Source: DAIDKA01 sp049792815
Lineage (GTDB): Bacteria > Pseudomonadota > Gammaproteobacteria > Steroidobacterales > Steroidobacteraceae
Length of the DNA stretch: 64,000 bases
Direction of reading: 5' to 3'
Assembly: GCA_049792815.1 (NCBI GenBank)
Contig: JBARBG010000030.1
Span: 35,399-99,398, forward strand
Of this stretch, positions 15,478-23,989 are shown piece by piece. Both the position numbers and the translations under genes were made by a program. A model generated the notes under the pieces. The model was given only the letters and a program-made list of their open reading frames with translations. It did no database searches and was not told the origin of the DNA. Each line of letters opens with the position of its first letter. The stretch's first letter is position 1.

Positions 15478-16395
15478 ATGCTGGGGTACCTGACACACCA
15501 TGCCCAGTCACTGGTGGGTTCCATCGGGCGCCTGGCGCGCGCACCCTTCGCGACCACGCTGACGGTACTCGTCATCGGCCTCGCGCTGGCGCTGCCCCTG
15601 GCGCTGGGCCTGTTCGTGTCCAACGCCATGAGCGCCACCGGCGGCTTCACGGGCGCCGTGGACGTGTCGGTGTACTTCAAACCCGATGTGGCCCTGACGC
15701 GGGTACAGCAGCTGGCGCAGAGTGTGCGCGGGCGCGCCGGAGTGGCGGCGGTGGAAGTGATCAGCGCCGACGCGGCACTGCAGGAGTTCAGGCAGTACTC
15801 AGGCTTCGGGACGGCATTGCAGGCCCTGGGGCAGAATCCACTGCCGAATGTGTTGCACGTGCGGCCCGCCGGCGATGCCACCGCCCCGGCTGACCTTGCG
15901 ACCCTCCAGCACTACCTGTCGGCCTGGCCTGAAGTGGACCTGGTGCAGGTGGACTCCGAATGGGTGCTGCGCTTCAACGCCATCCTGGACCTTCTGCACA
16001 GGGTGCTCGGCATCGCCGCAATCTTGCTCGGCGCCGGCGTGCTCGCGGTGGTCGGCAATACCATCCGCCTTGAAATCCAGGGTCGACGTACCGAAATAGA
16101 AGTGGTGCGGCTGGTCGGCGGGTCGACGGGGTTCGTGCGCCGGCCCTTCCTGTACACCGGCATGCTTTATGGCCTCGCGGGCGCCCTGTTGGCCTGGGCC
16201 ATGGTCGCAGGCGCCGTGACGCTGTTGCGTGCGCCGGTCGCGGACCTGGCGCGGCTGTACGGCGGCAGCTACGGCCTGCACGGGGTTGGTCTGCAGGAGT
16301 TAGGCCTGGTGATTGGCGCCGGCCTGGGTCTAGGTTGGCTGGGCGCGTGGCTGGCGGCAGCCCGCCACCTGCGGGGTATCGAACCGAGAGCTTAA
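15478..16395 (+). CDS. ftsX: Cell division protein FtsX
   Basis: The membrane subunit of FtsEX. The 305-residue protein has the expected four membrane segments (about 25-50, 180-205, 225-250 and 270-295). A large periplasmic loop between the first two would contact hydrolase activators such as EnvC. Its cytoplasmic loop LEIQGRRTEIEVVRLVGGSTGFVRRPFL-type region matches the FtsX/MacB fold. The ATG follows the ftsE stop with no spacer. The operon then breaks: 128 bases with regulatory signals separate it from rpoH. Confidence 0.94.
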   Translation: MLGYLTHHAQSLVGSIGRLARAPFATTLTVLVIGLALALPLALGLFVSNAMSATGGFTGAVDVSVYFKPDVALTRVQQLAQSVRGRAGVAAVEVISADAALQEFRQYSGFGTALQALGQNPLPNVLHVRPAGDATAPADLATLQHYLSAWPEVDLVQVDSEWVLRFNAILDLLHRVLGIAAILLGAGVLAVVGNTIRLEIQGRRTEIEVVRLVGGSTGFVRRPFLYTGMLYGLAGALLAWAMVAGAVTLLRAPVADLARLYGGSYGLHGVGLQELGLVIGAGLGLGWLGAWLAAARHLRGIEPRA

Positions 16396-16458
16396 CAGTA
16401 ATAAGTCATTGTTTAAATTGATTATAACGGTTCGATTGAAAGGGAACTCCGGAAGGTC

Positions 16459-16485
16459 TTAGCACTCCAATACCCTGAGTGCTAA
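16459..16485. promoter_or_regulatory. Perfect CIRCE operator (HrcA site) upstream of rpoH
   Basis: TTAGCACTC (16459-16467), a 9-base spacer and GAGTGCTAA (16477-16485) match the CIRCE consensus at all 18 arm positions. The operator ends 38 bases before the rpoH start. TTGAAA at 16436-16441 lies 17 bases upstream of the first arm and could be a -35 box, so HrcA would sit on the -10/start region. Confidence 0.9.
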
Positions 16486-16523
16486 AATTCGCCTCACATT
16501 AAGTTCGAACCTTGGGAGCCCGC

Positions 16524-17399
16524 ATGACTACCGCAACTGCACTGGTCGCTCCTGCGTCCGACCTCGCCCTGGCGGGGCCGCTTGGCAGCCTTGACGCGTA
16601 CCTGGATCGCGTCGGCCGCATCCCCGTGCTGTCGCGCGAGGAAGAGCATGACCTGGCCGTTCGCTACCGATCGGAAGACGACCTGGACGCCGCGCGCAAG
16701 CTGGTGCTGTCGCACCTGCGCTTCGTCGTGCATATCGCCCGCGGCTATACCGGCTATGGACTGCCCATGGGCGATCTGATCCAGGAAGGCAATGTCGGCC
16801 TCATGAAGGCCGTGAAGCGCTTTGACCCGGCGGTCAATGTGCGCCTGGTGTCCTTTGCCGTGCACTGGGTGCGCGCCGAGATCCACGAATACGTCTTGCG
16901 CAACTGGCGCCTGGTCAAGGTGGCCACCACCAAGGCCCAGCGGAAGCTCTTTTTCAATCTGCGCCGCATGAAGAAGAACCTGTCGTGGCTGTCGCACGAG
17001 GAGACCGCGGCCGTGGCCCGTGATCTGGGTGTCAGCACCGCTGAAGTGACCGAGATGGAGCAGCGGCTCTCGGCCCGTGACATGTCCTTTGATCCCATGC
17101 CCGAAGGTGATGAGGAGGATGGGGGCTACAGTCCGGCCTCGTACCTGCCGGCGCCGGCGGCGGACCCCGCCGAGGCCGTCGAAGCGGCGGAGTGGGAGGA
17201 CGTGACGCACGAGAATCTGCAGGCGGCCCTGGGCCGGCTGGACGCGCGCAGTCGTGACATCCTGATCAGCCGCTGGACCGGCGAAGGCAAGTCCACGCTG
17301 CACGAGCTTGCCGATCGCTACAAGGTCTCCGCGGAGCGCATCCGTCAGATCGAGACCCAGGCGATGGGCAAACTCAAGGGCATGATGGCGCCCGCCTGA
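16524..17399 (+). CDS. rpoH: RNA polymerase sigma-32 factor
   Basis: The heat-shock sigma factor. The 291-residue protein has region 2 (LVLSHLRFVVHIARGYTGYG, LIQEGNVGLMKAVKRF), the diagnostic RpoH box QRKLFFNLR (139-147) and region 4.2 with a helix-turn-helix (TLHELADRYKVSAERIRQIE). It is far from RpoD or RpoS in length and motifs. The ATG at 16524 is preceded by GGGAG; a TTG at 16512 is less likely. A perfect CIRCE element lies in the leader, so transcription is probably repressed by HrcA and released on heat shock. Confidence 0.96.
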   Translation: MTTATALVAPASDLALAGPLGSLDAYLDRVGRIPVLSREEEHDLAVRYRSEDDLDAARKLVLSHLRFVVHIARGYTGYGLPMGDLIQEGNVGLMKAVKRFDPAVNVRLVSFAVHWVRAEIHEYVLRNWRLVKVATTKAQRKLFFNLRRMKKNLSWLSHEETAAVARDLGVSTAEVTEMEQRLSARDMSFDPMPEGDEEDGGYSPASYLPAPAADPAEAVEAAEWEDVTHENLQAALGRLDARSRDILISRWTGEGKSTLHELADRYKVSAERIRQIETQAMGKLKGMMAPA

Positions 17400-17411
17400 T
17401 TGCGCTCCTGA

Positions 17412-18698
17412 TCAGCTGGCCGCGGCCTGCACCGCGGCCGCGACCCGCTCGTGAACCTGCTTGTCCAGAGCACTGGGCACCAGATCATCCCCGGCAGCGT
17501 GTGCAATGGCGTCGGCGGCGGCAATCAGCATGGCATCGGTGAAGCGCGGCGCATGGGCGGCCAGCGCACCACGGAACAGTCCCGGAAAAGCCAGCACATT
17601 GTTGACTCCCTTGCCGTCGGCGGCGAACGCCGCGCCGCGCTCCATGGCGGTCAGCGGATCGATCTCGCTTTCGGGATTGGACAACGCCAGGATGATCTGT
17701 CCGGGCCGCACGCTCGCGGCGGGAATCAGATCCTTGACGCCGGTGGTCGCGATCACGATATCGCAACGGGCCATGATGGCGGCCAGCGTCGACCCTTCTG
17801 CGCCCATTGCTTCGATGCGCTCGATGGCGTTGGGGTTGCGGTCCGCGCCCAGTACCTTGCCCACCCCATAGGCGCGCAGCAGCCGCACGATGCCAGTCCC
17901 CGCCGCGCCCAGGCCGATCTGCCCGACGGTACTGACGCGCAGGCTGCGACCCAGGCGCCGCGTCGCCGTGATCAGCGCCGCCAGCGTCACCACCGCGGTG
18001 CCATGCTGATCGTCATGCATTACCGGCTTGTCGAGCATCCGGCACAGCCGCTCCTCGATTTCAAAGCACTCGGGCGCCGCGAAATCCTCCAGCTGTATGG
18101 CGCCGAAGGACTGCTCGATGGCCATGATGGTCGCCACCACGCTGTCCGGGTCGCGCGTCTTCAGCAGGATCGGCACACCGTTCAGATCCACAAGCTCCGC
18201 GAACAGCGCGGCCTTGCCCTCCATGACCGGCAGGCCGGCGGTCGCACCGATGTCGCCGAGGCCGAGAATCGCGGTGCCGTTGGTGATGATGGCCACGGTA
18301 TTGTCGATGGCAGTGTAGTCATGGATCTTGCGCGGGTCGGCCTTGATGGCCAGGCACACGCGTGCCACACCCGGGGTGTACACGTCCCGCAGGATGTTCA
18401 GGGTGTTGATGGTCACCCGCGACACCGTGCGGATCTTGCCGCCGCGATGCCGGTTGAACACGCGGTCGGACTTGCCCACGAAGCGCGCATTCGGCAGCTG
18501 GTCGATGCGCTCGTAGAGCGAGCGGTTGGCATCCTCGTCCATCTCCAGGGTGATTTCCCACAGGGTCCGGCCCTGTTCGCGCCGCAACGCGCTCAGGTGC
18601 TCCAGCACCAGCCCTTCCTCGGCGATGACCTGCAGAACCTTGGCGAGGCTGCCGGGCTGATGCAGGACCTCGACGATGATGATTTCCGGGATTTTCAT
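17412..18698 (-). CDS. NAD(P)-dependent malic enzyme with N-terminal ACT domain
   Basis: Oxidatively decarboxylates malate to pyruvate. The 428-residue protein starts with a ~75-residue ACT domain (IIIVEVLHQPGSLAKVLQVI), a likely amino-acid-sensing module. The catalytic part has DVYTPGVARVCLAI, GLGDIGATAGLPVMEGKAALF-type nucleotide segment, the metal-binding DDQHGTAVV and SNPESEIDP. It is the short bacterial form without a phosphotransacetylase domain. Cofactor preference cannot be read reliably. It converges on rpoH with a 12-base gap and is divergent from gcdH. Confidence 0.92.
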   Translation of the reverse strand: MKIPEIIIVEVLHQPGSLAKVLQVIAEEGLVLEHLSALRREQGRTLWEITLEMDEDANRSLYERIDQLPNARFVGKSDRVFNRHRGGKIRTVSRVTINTLNILRDVYTPGVARVCLAIKADPRKIHDYTAIDNTVAIITNGTAILGLGDIGATAGLPVMEGKAALFAELVDLNGVPILLKTRDPDSVVATIMAIEQSFGAIQLEDFAAPECFEIEERLCRMLDKPVMHDDQHGTAVVTLAALITATRRLGRSLRVSTVGQIGLGAAGTGIVRLLRAYGVGKVLGADRNPNAIERIEAMGAEGSTLAAIMARCDIVIATTGVKDLIPAASVRPGQIILALSNPESEIDPLTAMERGAAFAADGKGVNNVLAFPGLFRGALAAHAPRFTDAMLIAAADAIAHAAGDDLVPSALDKQVHERVAAAVQAAAS

Positions 18699-18756
18699 GA
18701 CGGCAGGGAATTCTACAGAACTGGCGCGGCTCCCGTCCGGCGGCTAGGCTGGCGCC

Positions 18757-19926
18757 ATGTCGCAAGAGCCCCTGGACCCCCTGGATCTGTTCGGCGTGCG
18801 CGCCTGCCTGACCGATGAGGAGCGGCTGGTGCAGGACAGCGTGGCGCGCTTCATCAGCGCCGAGGCCATGCCGCTGATTCGTGAATGTTTTGAGCATCAC
18901 CGCTTTCCGCGTGAGCTGATCCCGGGGCTGGCGAACCTCGGGGTGCTGGGCGCCAGCATCCAGGGCTACGATTGCGCCGGACTCAATGCCGCAAGCTATG
19001 GCCTGATCTGCCAGGAACTGGAGCGTGGGGATTCGGCGCTGCGCAGTTTCGTGTCCGTGCAATCCTCGCTGGCCATGCATGCCATCCACGCCTATGGCAG
19101 CGATGCCCAGCGGCTGCAGTATCTGCCGCGCATGGCCCGCGGCGAGCTCATCGGCTGCTTCGGTCTCACCGAGGCGCACGGCGGCTCAGATCCTGCGAAT
19201 CTGCGCACCCACGCCCGCCGCCGGGGTGATGACTGGGTCCTCAACGGCTCAAAGATCTGGATCACCAATGGCAGCATCGCCGACCTCGCCGTGATCTGGG
19301 CCGGCACCGATGAGGGCATGCGCGGCTTCCTGGTCGACACCCGGGTGCCCGGGTTCGAGGCCACCGAAATCCAGGAAAAGATGTCGCTGCGCGCCTCGGA
19401 CACCGCGGCCCTGTTCCTGAGCGACGTGCGCGTCCCCGAGGACGCGTTGCTGCCAGGCGCCACGGGACTGAAGGCGCCGCTGTCCTGCCTGAACCAGGCC
19501 CGCTACGGCATCACCTGGGGCGTCATCGGTGCCGCGCAGGACTGCCTGCGCACGGTGCTTGAATACACCCGGACCCGTGAGATGTTCGGGCGGCCGCTGG
19601 CCGCGACGCAAAGCGTCCAGATACGTCTGGCCGATATGGCACGCCGCATCACGGCGGCACAACTGCTGTCGCTGCAGCTGGCGCGCCTCAAGGACTCAGG
19701 GCAGCTCGCCCCTGCGCAGGTTTCGCTGGCCAAGTGGAACAACGCGCGCATGGCGCTGGAGATCGCGCGCGACTGCCGGGACCTGCTCGGCGCTGCCGGC
19801 ATCAGCGCCGAATTCAGCCCCGTGCGCCACATGCTGAACCTGGAAAGCGTGGTCACTTACGAGGGTACTCAGACCATTCACCAGCTCTCCGTCGGGCGCG
19901 CGCTCACCGGACTCAGCGCTTTCTGA
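18757..19926 (+). CDS. gcdH: Glutaryl-CoA dehydrogenase-like acyl-CoA dehydrogenase
   Basis: A 389-residue flavoprotein. RSFVSVQSSLAMHAI and GLTEAHGGSDPANLRT closely follow the glutaryl-CoA dehydrogenase subgroup, and the catalytic Glu is in VVTYEGTQTIHQL. GcdH oxidises and decarboxylates glutaryl-CoA to crotonyl-CoA in lysine and aromatic degradation, passing electrons to ETF. It is divergent from the malic enzyme with a 58-base gap. No other glutarate pathway genes are nearby, so a related short-chain acyl-CoA dehydrogenase is a minor alternative. Confidence 0.88.
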   Translation: MSQEPLDPLDLFGVRACLTDEERLVQDSVARFISAEAMPLIRECFEHHRFPRELIPGLANLGVLGASIQGYDCAGLNAASYGLICQELERGDSALRSFVSVQSSLAMHAIHAYGSDAQRLQYLPRMARGELIGCFGLTEAHGGSDPANLRTHARRRGDDWVLNGSKIWITNGSIADLAVIWAGTDEGMRGFLVDTRVPGFEATEIQEKMSLRASDTAALFLSDVRVPEDALLPGATGLKAPLSCLNQARYGITWGVIGAAQDCLRTVLEYTRTREMFGRPLAATQSVQIRLADMARRITAAQLLSLQLARLKDSGQLAPAQVSLAKWNNARMALEIARDCRDLLGAAGISAEFSPVRHMLNLESVVTYEGTQTIHQLSVGRALTGLSAF

Positions 19927-19934
19927 GGGCGCCC

Positions 19935-20027
19935 TCAAACAAGCACGCCCAGCGACACCAGCACCAGGACCGCCAGCCAGTTGATGAGCTTCGGCAGCCA
20001 GTTCGGAGCTGCAATCAGTATGGTCAT
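19935..20027 (-). CDS. Candidate 30-residue membrane peptide
   Basis: A very short frame, MTILIAAPNWLPKLINWL followed by a run of Ala/Val/Leu and ending GVLV. Its C-terminal two thirds form one hydrophobic segment. A good ribosome binding site, AAGGTGA, lies five bases before the ATG, which argues for real translation. It lies convergent to gcdH (8-base gap) and divergent from the response regulator gene. I do not recognise the family. Function is unknown; small single-span peptides often modulate membrane complexes. Confidence 0.45.
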   Translation of the reverse strand: MTILIAAPNWLPKLINWLAVLVLVSLGVLV

Positions 20028-20193
20028 GGGAGTCACCTTAGGTTGCCGGGCCCGCGGCCCTTGATGACATTGGGCGCCGTGAAGCTGGCAGCGGCCGGGC
20101 GGCGAATCGGGCATCGGGCAGGCCAATCGTGGCGGATCATGGCAAGCGCTCAAGGCCCTGCCGCGCAACGCGCCGTTGCAGTACGCTGTGCCC

Positions 20194-20880
20194 ATGAAAC
20201 TCATCGCGATCATCGAGGACGAACCGGCCATTCGCGACAACTACGCCGCGGCATTCACCCGCGAGGGCTATGCGGTGCGCACCTACGGCAACCGCAAGCA
20301 GGCCATGACCGCCTGCGCCGCGCGTCTGCCGGATCTGGCGGTCATCGACATCTCGCTGGAGGACGAACCCGAAGGCGGCTTTGAGCTGTGCCGCGCGTTG
20401 CGCTCCATGTCCGCCGAACTACCCATCATTTTTCTCACCGCGCGCGACAGCGACCTGGACGCGGTGTCGGGATTGCGCCTGGGAGCGGATGATTTCCTGA
20501 CCAAGGACCTGAGCATTCCGCACCTTATAGCGCGGGTGAATGCGCTGTTTCGCCGCATCGAGGCGCTGCGCAAACCCGCGACGACCGGCCAGACGGTGCA
20601 GCGCGGGCCATTACTGCTCGACGGCGAGCGCATGCAGGTGCAATGGGAAGGTGAAGTCGTGCTGCTGTCGCTGACCGAGTTCTGGATCGTGCATGCACTG
20701 GCGCGCCATCCCGGTCATGTACGCAATCGCCAGCAGCTCATGGATGCCGCCAATGTGGTGCTGGATGACAACACCATCACCTCGCACATCAAGCGTATCC
20801 GCCGCAAGTTCCAGCAGCTCGATCCCAGATTCGATGCCATACAGACGGTGTACGGCATGGGCTATCGCTGGGTGGAGTGA
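20194..20880 (+). CDS. OmpR-family response regulator (PdsR-like)
   Basis: A 228-residue response regulator. The receiver domain (1-120) has the acidic pair EDE near the N-terminus, the phospho-acceptor Asp in LAVIDISLEDE, and Thr and Lys in FLTARDSD and LTKDLS. The C-terminal winged helix (about 135-228) includes LSLTEFWIVHALARHPG and the terminal VYGMGYRW. The insertion EDEPEGGFEL after the phosphorylation site fits the regulator of the proteobacterial dedicated sortase system (PdsR). The partner kinase starts 19 bases downstream. No sortase gene is nearby. Confidence 0.82.
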   Translation: MKLIAIIEDEPAIRDNYAAAFTREGYAVRTYGNRKQAMTACAARLPDLAVIDISLEDEPEGGFELCRALRSMSAELPIIFLTARDSDLDAVSGLRLGADDFLTKDLSIPHLIARVNALFRRIEALRKPATTGQTVQRGPLLLDGERMQVQWEGEVVLLSLTEFWIVHALARHPGHVRNRQQLMDAANVVLDDNTITSHIKRIRRKFQQLDPRFDAIQTVYGMGYRWVE

Positions 20881-20899
20881 TCCGTCCAGAGCGCTATCG

Positions 20900-22864
20900 A
20901 TGTCACTGCGCCTGAAGCTGCTGCTGCTGGGATTCGCCTCACTGGTCCTGCCCCTGGCCGGCTACGAATATGCGCGTGCGATGGAAGCGGCGCTGCGGGT
21001 GAGCGAACAACAGTCGCTGCAGGCCATCGTGCAGACCATCGCCACCTCGCTCCAGGGCCGCACCGACCTGCTGTATCGGATGACGCCGGAGTCGGGGCTG
21101 ACCTCACCGGGGCCTGAGGATCTTCAGGCGGTGCCGCTGGTCGCCGCGCCGTTCCTGGATGGGTATGCCGATGAGTGGCCGCATGGCTCACCGTTCCGCC
21201 GCGTCTTCGCCGACGGCCCGCGCCAGCTGACGCTGTTGGCCGGTGTGCATGAACGCATGGTCTACCTGCTGATCGAGGTCCGCGAGCCCCATGTGGTGTG
21301 GGATGCCCCGGGCGCCGATGTGCTGGAGCCGGCAAGTTTCGGCGACCGTGTGTGGGTGGCCTTCACCGATGCTGCAGGGGCCCAGCATCAGTACCTCATC
21401 GCAAGTTCCGGACCCGGCCCGGTGCATGCGCGGCGCATCGAGACCGCGGATCTGGGCCGACAGGTCGCCATCGATGAGCTGCGCATTGTCGGTGGCTGGC
21501 AGCCCATGAACGGCGGCTACCGGGTGGAGCTGCGCATTCCAATATCGATGCTCGGCGCGCGCCTGGGTGTGCTGGTGGACGAACGCGACCACCGCGGCGC
21601 CGACCCGGTGAGCTTCGGCACCCTGGACCATGACAGCCTGGCCCCGCTGGGGCGGTTGCTGGTTCCATCGCCGGAACTGAGCAACTATCTGGCGCAGTTC
21701 ATCCAGCCCGGCCTGCGGCTGACGGTGAGCGGGACCGACCATGCGCTGTTGAGCCAGGTGGACGCGCTGTCCGTGGCCACCGTCGGTCGCGCCGAGCGTG
21801 GCCTGCTGCCGCAACTGTACCGCCGGATGCTCGAGCGCCCGGATGATCGCAAGGTGGTGGAGGCCGAGGCGCCGATCGCCGCCCTGGATCTGCACCAGAC
21901 CCTGGGCACGGTGCAAATCGTCGAGACCGCCGAGCGCTCGCTGACACTGCGCGACAAGGCGCTGACGCAGCTGCTGGACTTCACGCTCATCACCAGCGGC
22001 CTGGTGGTCATCGCGATGTTCACTTTCGCGGCCTGGCTGGCGTGGCGCCTGGCGCGGCTGCGCCAGGCCAGCGAGTCGGCCCTGACCCGCGAGGGTCTCG
22101 TGACCACCTTCCCGGAAACCGCCGCGCCGGATGAGCTCGGCGATGTGGCGCGCAGCTTCTCGATGCTTCTGGGGCGGCTCAACGAGTACACCGGATACCT
22201 GCGCACCCTGGCGGGCAAGCTGGCCCATGAAATACGCACCCCCCTCACCATCGTGCGCTCCTCGCTGGATAACCTCGAGTCCGAGCCGGTGAGCCCCGCT
22301 GCACGCACCTACCTGAACCGGGCGCGCGAGGGCAGCGAGCGCTTAAGCGCAATCCTCCTGGCCATGGGTGCCGCGACCCGGGTCGAAGAGGCCATACAAA
22401 GTGCCGAGCGTTCCCGTTTCGACTTGCGCGCCCTCATCGACAGTGCCGTCGGCGCCTATCGCACCGGTTTTCCCGAGCGGCAGTTCAGCGCGGAACTGCC
22501 GGCCGCCGCAGTCCCGCTCACCGGCGCACCGGACCTCATCGTGCAGATGCTCGACAAGCTCATCGAGAATGCCGTGGATTTCAGCCCCGAAGGGGCCCTC
22601 CTCACGGTCCGGCTCAGCGCCGATGGCGGCCAGATGCTGATCGACGTCGACAATCCCGGCCCGACCCTGTCCGGGGAGGGACACAGTCACCTGTTCGAAT
22701 CCTTGTGGCAGTCGCGTTCGGGCGGCGACAGTCGCCCGCACTTCGGCCTCGGGTTGTACATCGTGCGGCTGATTGCGGAGTTTCATGGGGGTACGGCACA
22801 GGCTGACAATCTGGCCGATGGCAGTGGCGTCCGCTTCCGGATTGTATTGCCACGTTCAGGCTAA
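20900..22864 (+). CDS. Membrane sensor histidine kinase (PdsS-like)
   Basis: A 654-residue sensor kinase. The first membrane helix is at about 6-22 and the second at about 375-397. The ~350-residue periplasmic domain contains FLDGYADEWP, recalling CBM9-like sugar-binding folds. The cytoplasmic part has a HAMP-like linker, the H-box LAGKLAHEIRTPLTIVRSSLDNL, the N-box LIENAVDF and a G-box with HFGLGLYIVRLIAEFHGG. Length and layout resemble the kinase of the dedicated sortase system (PdsS). Its ATG at 20900 follows the regulator by 19 bases, so the two form an operon. The ligand is unknown. Confidence 0.82.
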   Translation: MSLRLKLLLLGFASLVLPLAGYEYARAMEAALRVSEQQSLQAIVQTIATSLQGRTDLLYRMTPESGLTSPGPEDLQAVPLVAAPFLDGYADEWPHGSPFRRVFADGPRQLTLLAGVHERMVYLLIEVREPHVVWDAPGADVLEPASFGDRVWVAFTDAAGAQHQYLIASSGPGPVHARRIETADLGRQVAIDELRIVGGWQPMNGGYRVELRIPISMLGARLGVLVDERDHRGADPVSFGTLDHDSLAPLGRLLVPSPELSNYLAQFIQPGLRLTVSGTDHALLSQVDALSVATVGRAERGLLPQLYRRMLERPDDRKVVEAEAPIAALDLHQTLGTVQIVETAERSLTLRDKALTQLLDFTLITSGLVVIAMFTFAAWLAWRLARLRQASESALTREGLVTTFPETAAPDELGDVARSFSMLLGRLNEYTGYLRTLAGKLAHEIRTPLTIVRSSLDNLESEPVSPAARTYLNRAREGSERLSAILLAMGAATRVEEAIQSAERSRFDLRALIDSAVGAYRTGFPERQFSAELPAAAVPLTGAPDLIVQMLDKLIENAVDFSPEGALLTVRLSADGGQMLIDVDNPGPTLSGEGHSHLFESLWQSRSGGDSRPHFGLGLYIVRLIAEFHGGTAQADNLADGSGVRFRIVLPRSG

Positions 22865-22880
22865 CGCCGATTCAGCGCGC

Positions 22881-22898
22881 TGTAGCACAACTGCTACA
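22881..22898. repeat. Inverted repeat after the sensor kinase gene
   Basis: TGTAGCA and TGCTACA flank four bases as a perfect 7-base inverted repeat, starting 17 bases after the kinase stop. No U-run follows. TGTAGCACA recurs at 22999-23007, so this may be a regulatory binding motif. Confidence 0.4.
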
Positions 22899-22899
22899 T

Positions 22900-23329
22900 G
22901 CGTCAGGCAAGAAAAGCCGCTAGAATTGCAATGTGGACTATGTCGGGAAGCCTCCATAACCACATGTTTCAGTTATTTTTACTTCTCTCGGATCAGTTTG
23001 TAGCACACAAGAATTACCGATTCTTAACCACAAGTGATGCGCAGAGAGAACAGATTGTGATTACGAAGAAGTGAGAAACTCGGGCGATTAACACAGGCAC
23101 GGAGGGCCATCGCCAGTTGCGCGATGGCCGCGGGCGGGTAGCGTGAAATAACACGCAGTCTGCATTTGCCAGACCGGAGTTGGTTAGCTCCACTGCCAAA
23201 CCGTGTTGGATTAAGGCCTGTGTCGACGCGACGCGAAGCGCGCTGTTTTGCGCACTTGGCCGGAGCTGACAGCGATTGACCCGGTCGGTGAGGACCCACT
23301 CAAAGCCCCGCTACTGCGGGGCTTTTTTT
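22900..23329 (+). ncRNA. Hairpin-rich intergenic stretch ending in a terminator, possible ncRNA
   Basis: About 485 bases between the kinase stop and the next gene hold no convincing coding frame. The right half is a chain of perfect short hairpins. GGCCATCGC/GCGATGGCC is at 23105-23129, GCGTG/CACGC at 23141-23156, GTCTG/CAGAC at 23158-23174 and GGAG/CTCC at 23176-23191. A strong plus-strand terminator closes the series. The kinase stop is 437 bases before the terminator, long for a simple 3' leader. I recognise no known family (not 6S, 4.5S, tmRNA or RNase P). The 5' end is not defined. Confidence 0.35.
23302..23329 (+). terminator. Rho-independent terminator
   Basis: AAAGCCCCGC, loop TACT and GCGGGGCTTT form a perfect 10-bp stem, followed by further Ts to 23329. 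The U-run is on the plus strand; on the minus strand only three Ts follow the stem. It therefore ends a plus-strand transcript rather than the DUF2937 gene. Confidence 0.92.
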
Positions 23330-23349
23330 GTCTTAGGTCGCGCACCATG

Positions 23350-23934
23350 CTAACGATGCCGGCCGCGATCAGACTCGGCGATCGAGGGTTCGCGACGCTC
23401 GAGCCGCGCGGGCGGGTGCCTGCCGCCCCGTCTCACGCGCTGCCATTGGTGCCAGCAAAACGTCCCCAACCCCGCGAGGATCAGCTCCACCGCGAGTGCC
23501 AGCAGCAGTCCTACGGTGACCCCGTAGGAGATGGCCTCGGGACTGAGCGGTACCGTGTAGGAATACGCGGCGACGGTCTCCTGAAGAATCTCGCGATTCG
23601 GATTCACGATGATGTGAATCAATCGTGCGAGTGTCGAGCCATTCAGGGCAGCCATTTCGGCCGCCAGCGAGCGGATGCGCGCGAACAGGTCGCCGATGGT
23701 CTTCGCCTCGCCCCTGAACACCTTGTCGGGACTTTGCAGGTGGTGTGCAACCAGCGCGCTCACGTCACCGTTGAAATACTGGTCGGCGGCCTGCTGGAAA
23801 CCGGTGAAATTTTGTTTCGCTTCCAGGTAGTGCGCGCTCACGCGCTTGGCGTACTGATCCACGAAGCCCGGCCCCTGCACACCCACCAGCAGACCGAGGG
23901 CAAACACCACGAGCCGCAGATATCCTCTCAGCAT
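23350..23934 (-). CDS. DUF2937 family membrane protein
   Basis: A 194-residue protein with an N-terminal membrane helix (LRLVVFALGLLVGVQG) and a second near the C-terminus (YGVTVGLLLALAVELILAG). Between them is a soluble, probably helical stretch containing GFVDQYAKRVSAHYLEA and FQQAADQYF. This matches the DUF2937 family, which has no known function. The start at 23934 is fixed by AAGGAGAG seven bases upstream; an in-frame ATG at 23970 lacks such a site. Divergent from the DUF2147 gene, with an inverted repeat in the shared promoter region. Confidence 0.78.
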   Translation of the reverse strand: MLRGYLRLVVFALGLLVGVQGPGFVDQYAKRVSAHYLEAKQNFTGFQQAADQYFNGDVSALVAHHLQSPDKVFRGEAKTIGDLFARIRSLAAEMAALNGSTLARLIHIIVNPNREILQETVAAYSYTVPLSPEAISYGVTVGLLLALAVELILAGLGTFCWHQWQRVRRGGRHPPARLERREPSIAESDRGRHR

Positions 23935-23971
23935 TCGAGCTCTCCTTGATGCGGGTGGCGAGACCGACATT

Positions 23972-23989
23972 TGTATCCAATACGATACA
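23972..23989. promoter_or_regulatory. Candidate operator between DUF2937 and DUF2147 genes
   Basis: TGTATC-CAATAC-GATACA is a perfect 6-6-6 inverted repeat in the divergent intergenic region. It is followed by an AT-rich run (AATATCAATATTTTA) suited to promoters. The spacing would suit a TetR-type or similar dimeric regulator. Confidence 0.45.

Noticed and set aside
16396..16458. TATAAC at 16423-16428 as the rpoH -10 box.
   Set aside because: No acceptable -35 box at 16-18 bases; the TTGAAA next to the CIRCE element is a better candidate, though unproven.
17451..18818. Open frame of about 455 codons antisense to the malic enzyme gene.
   Set aside because: The opposite strand carries all malic enzyme motifs; this frame has none of its own.
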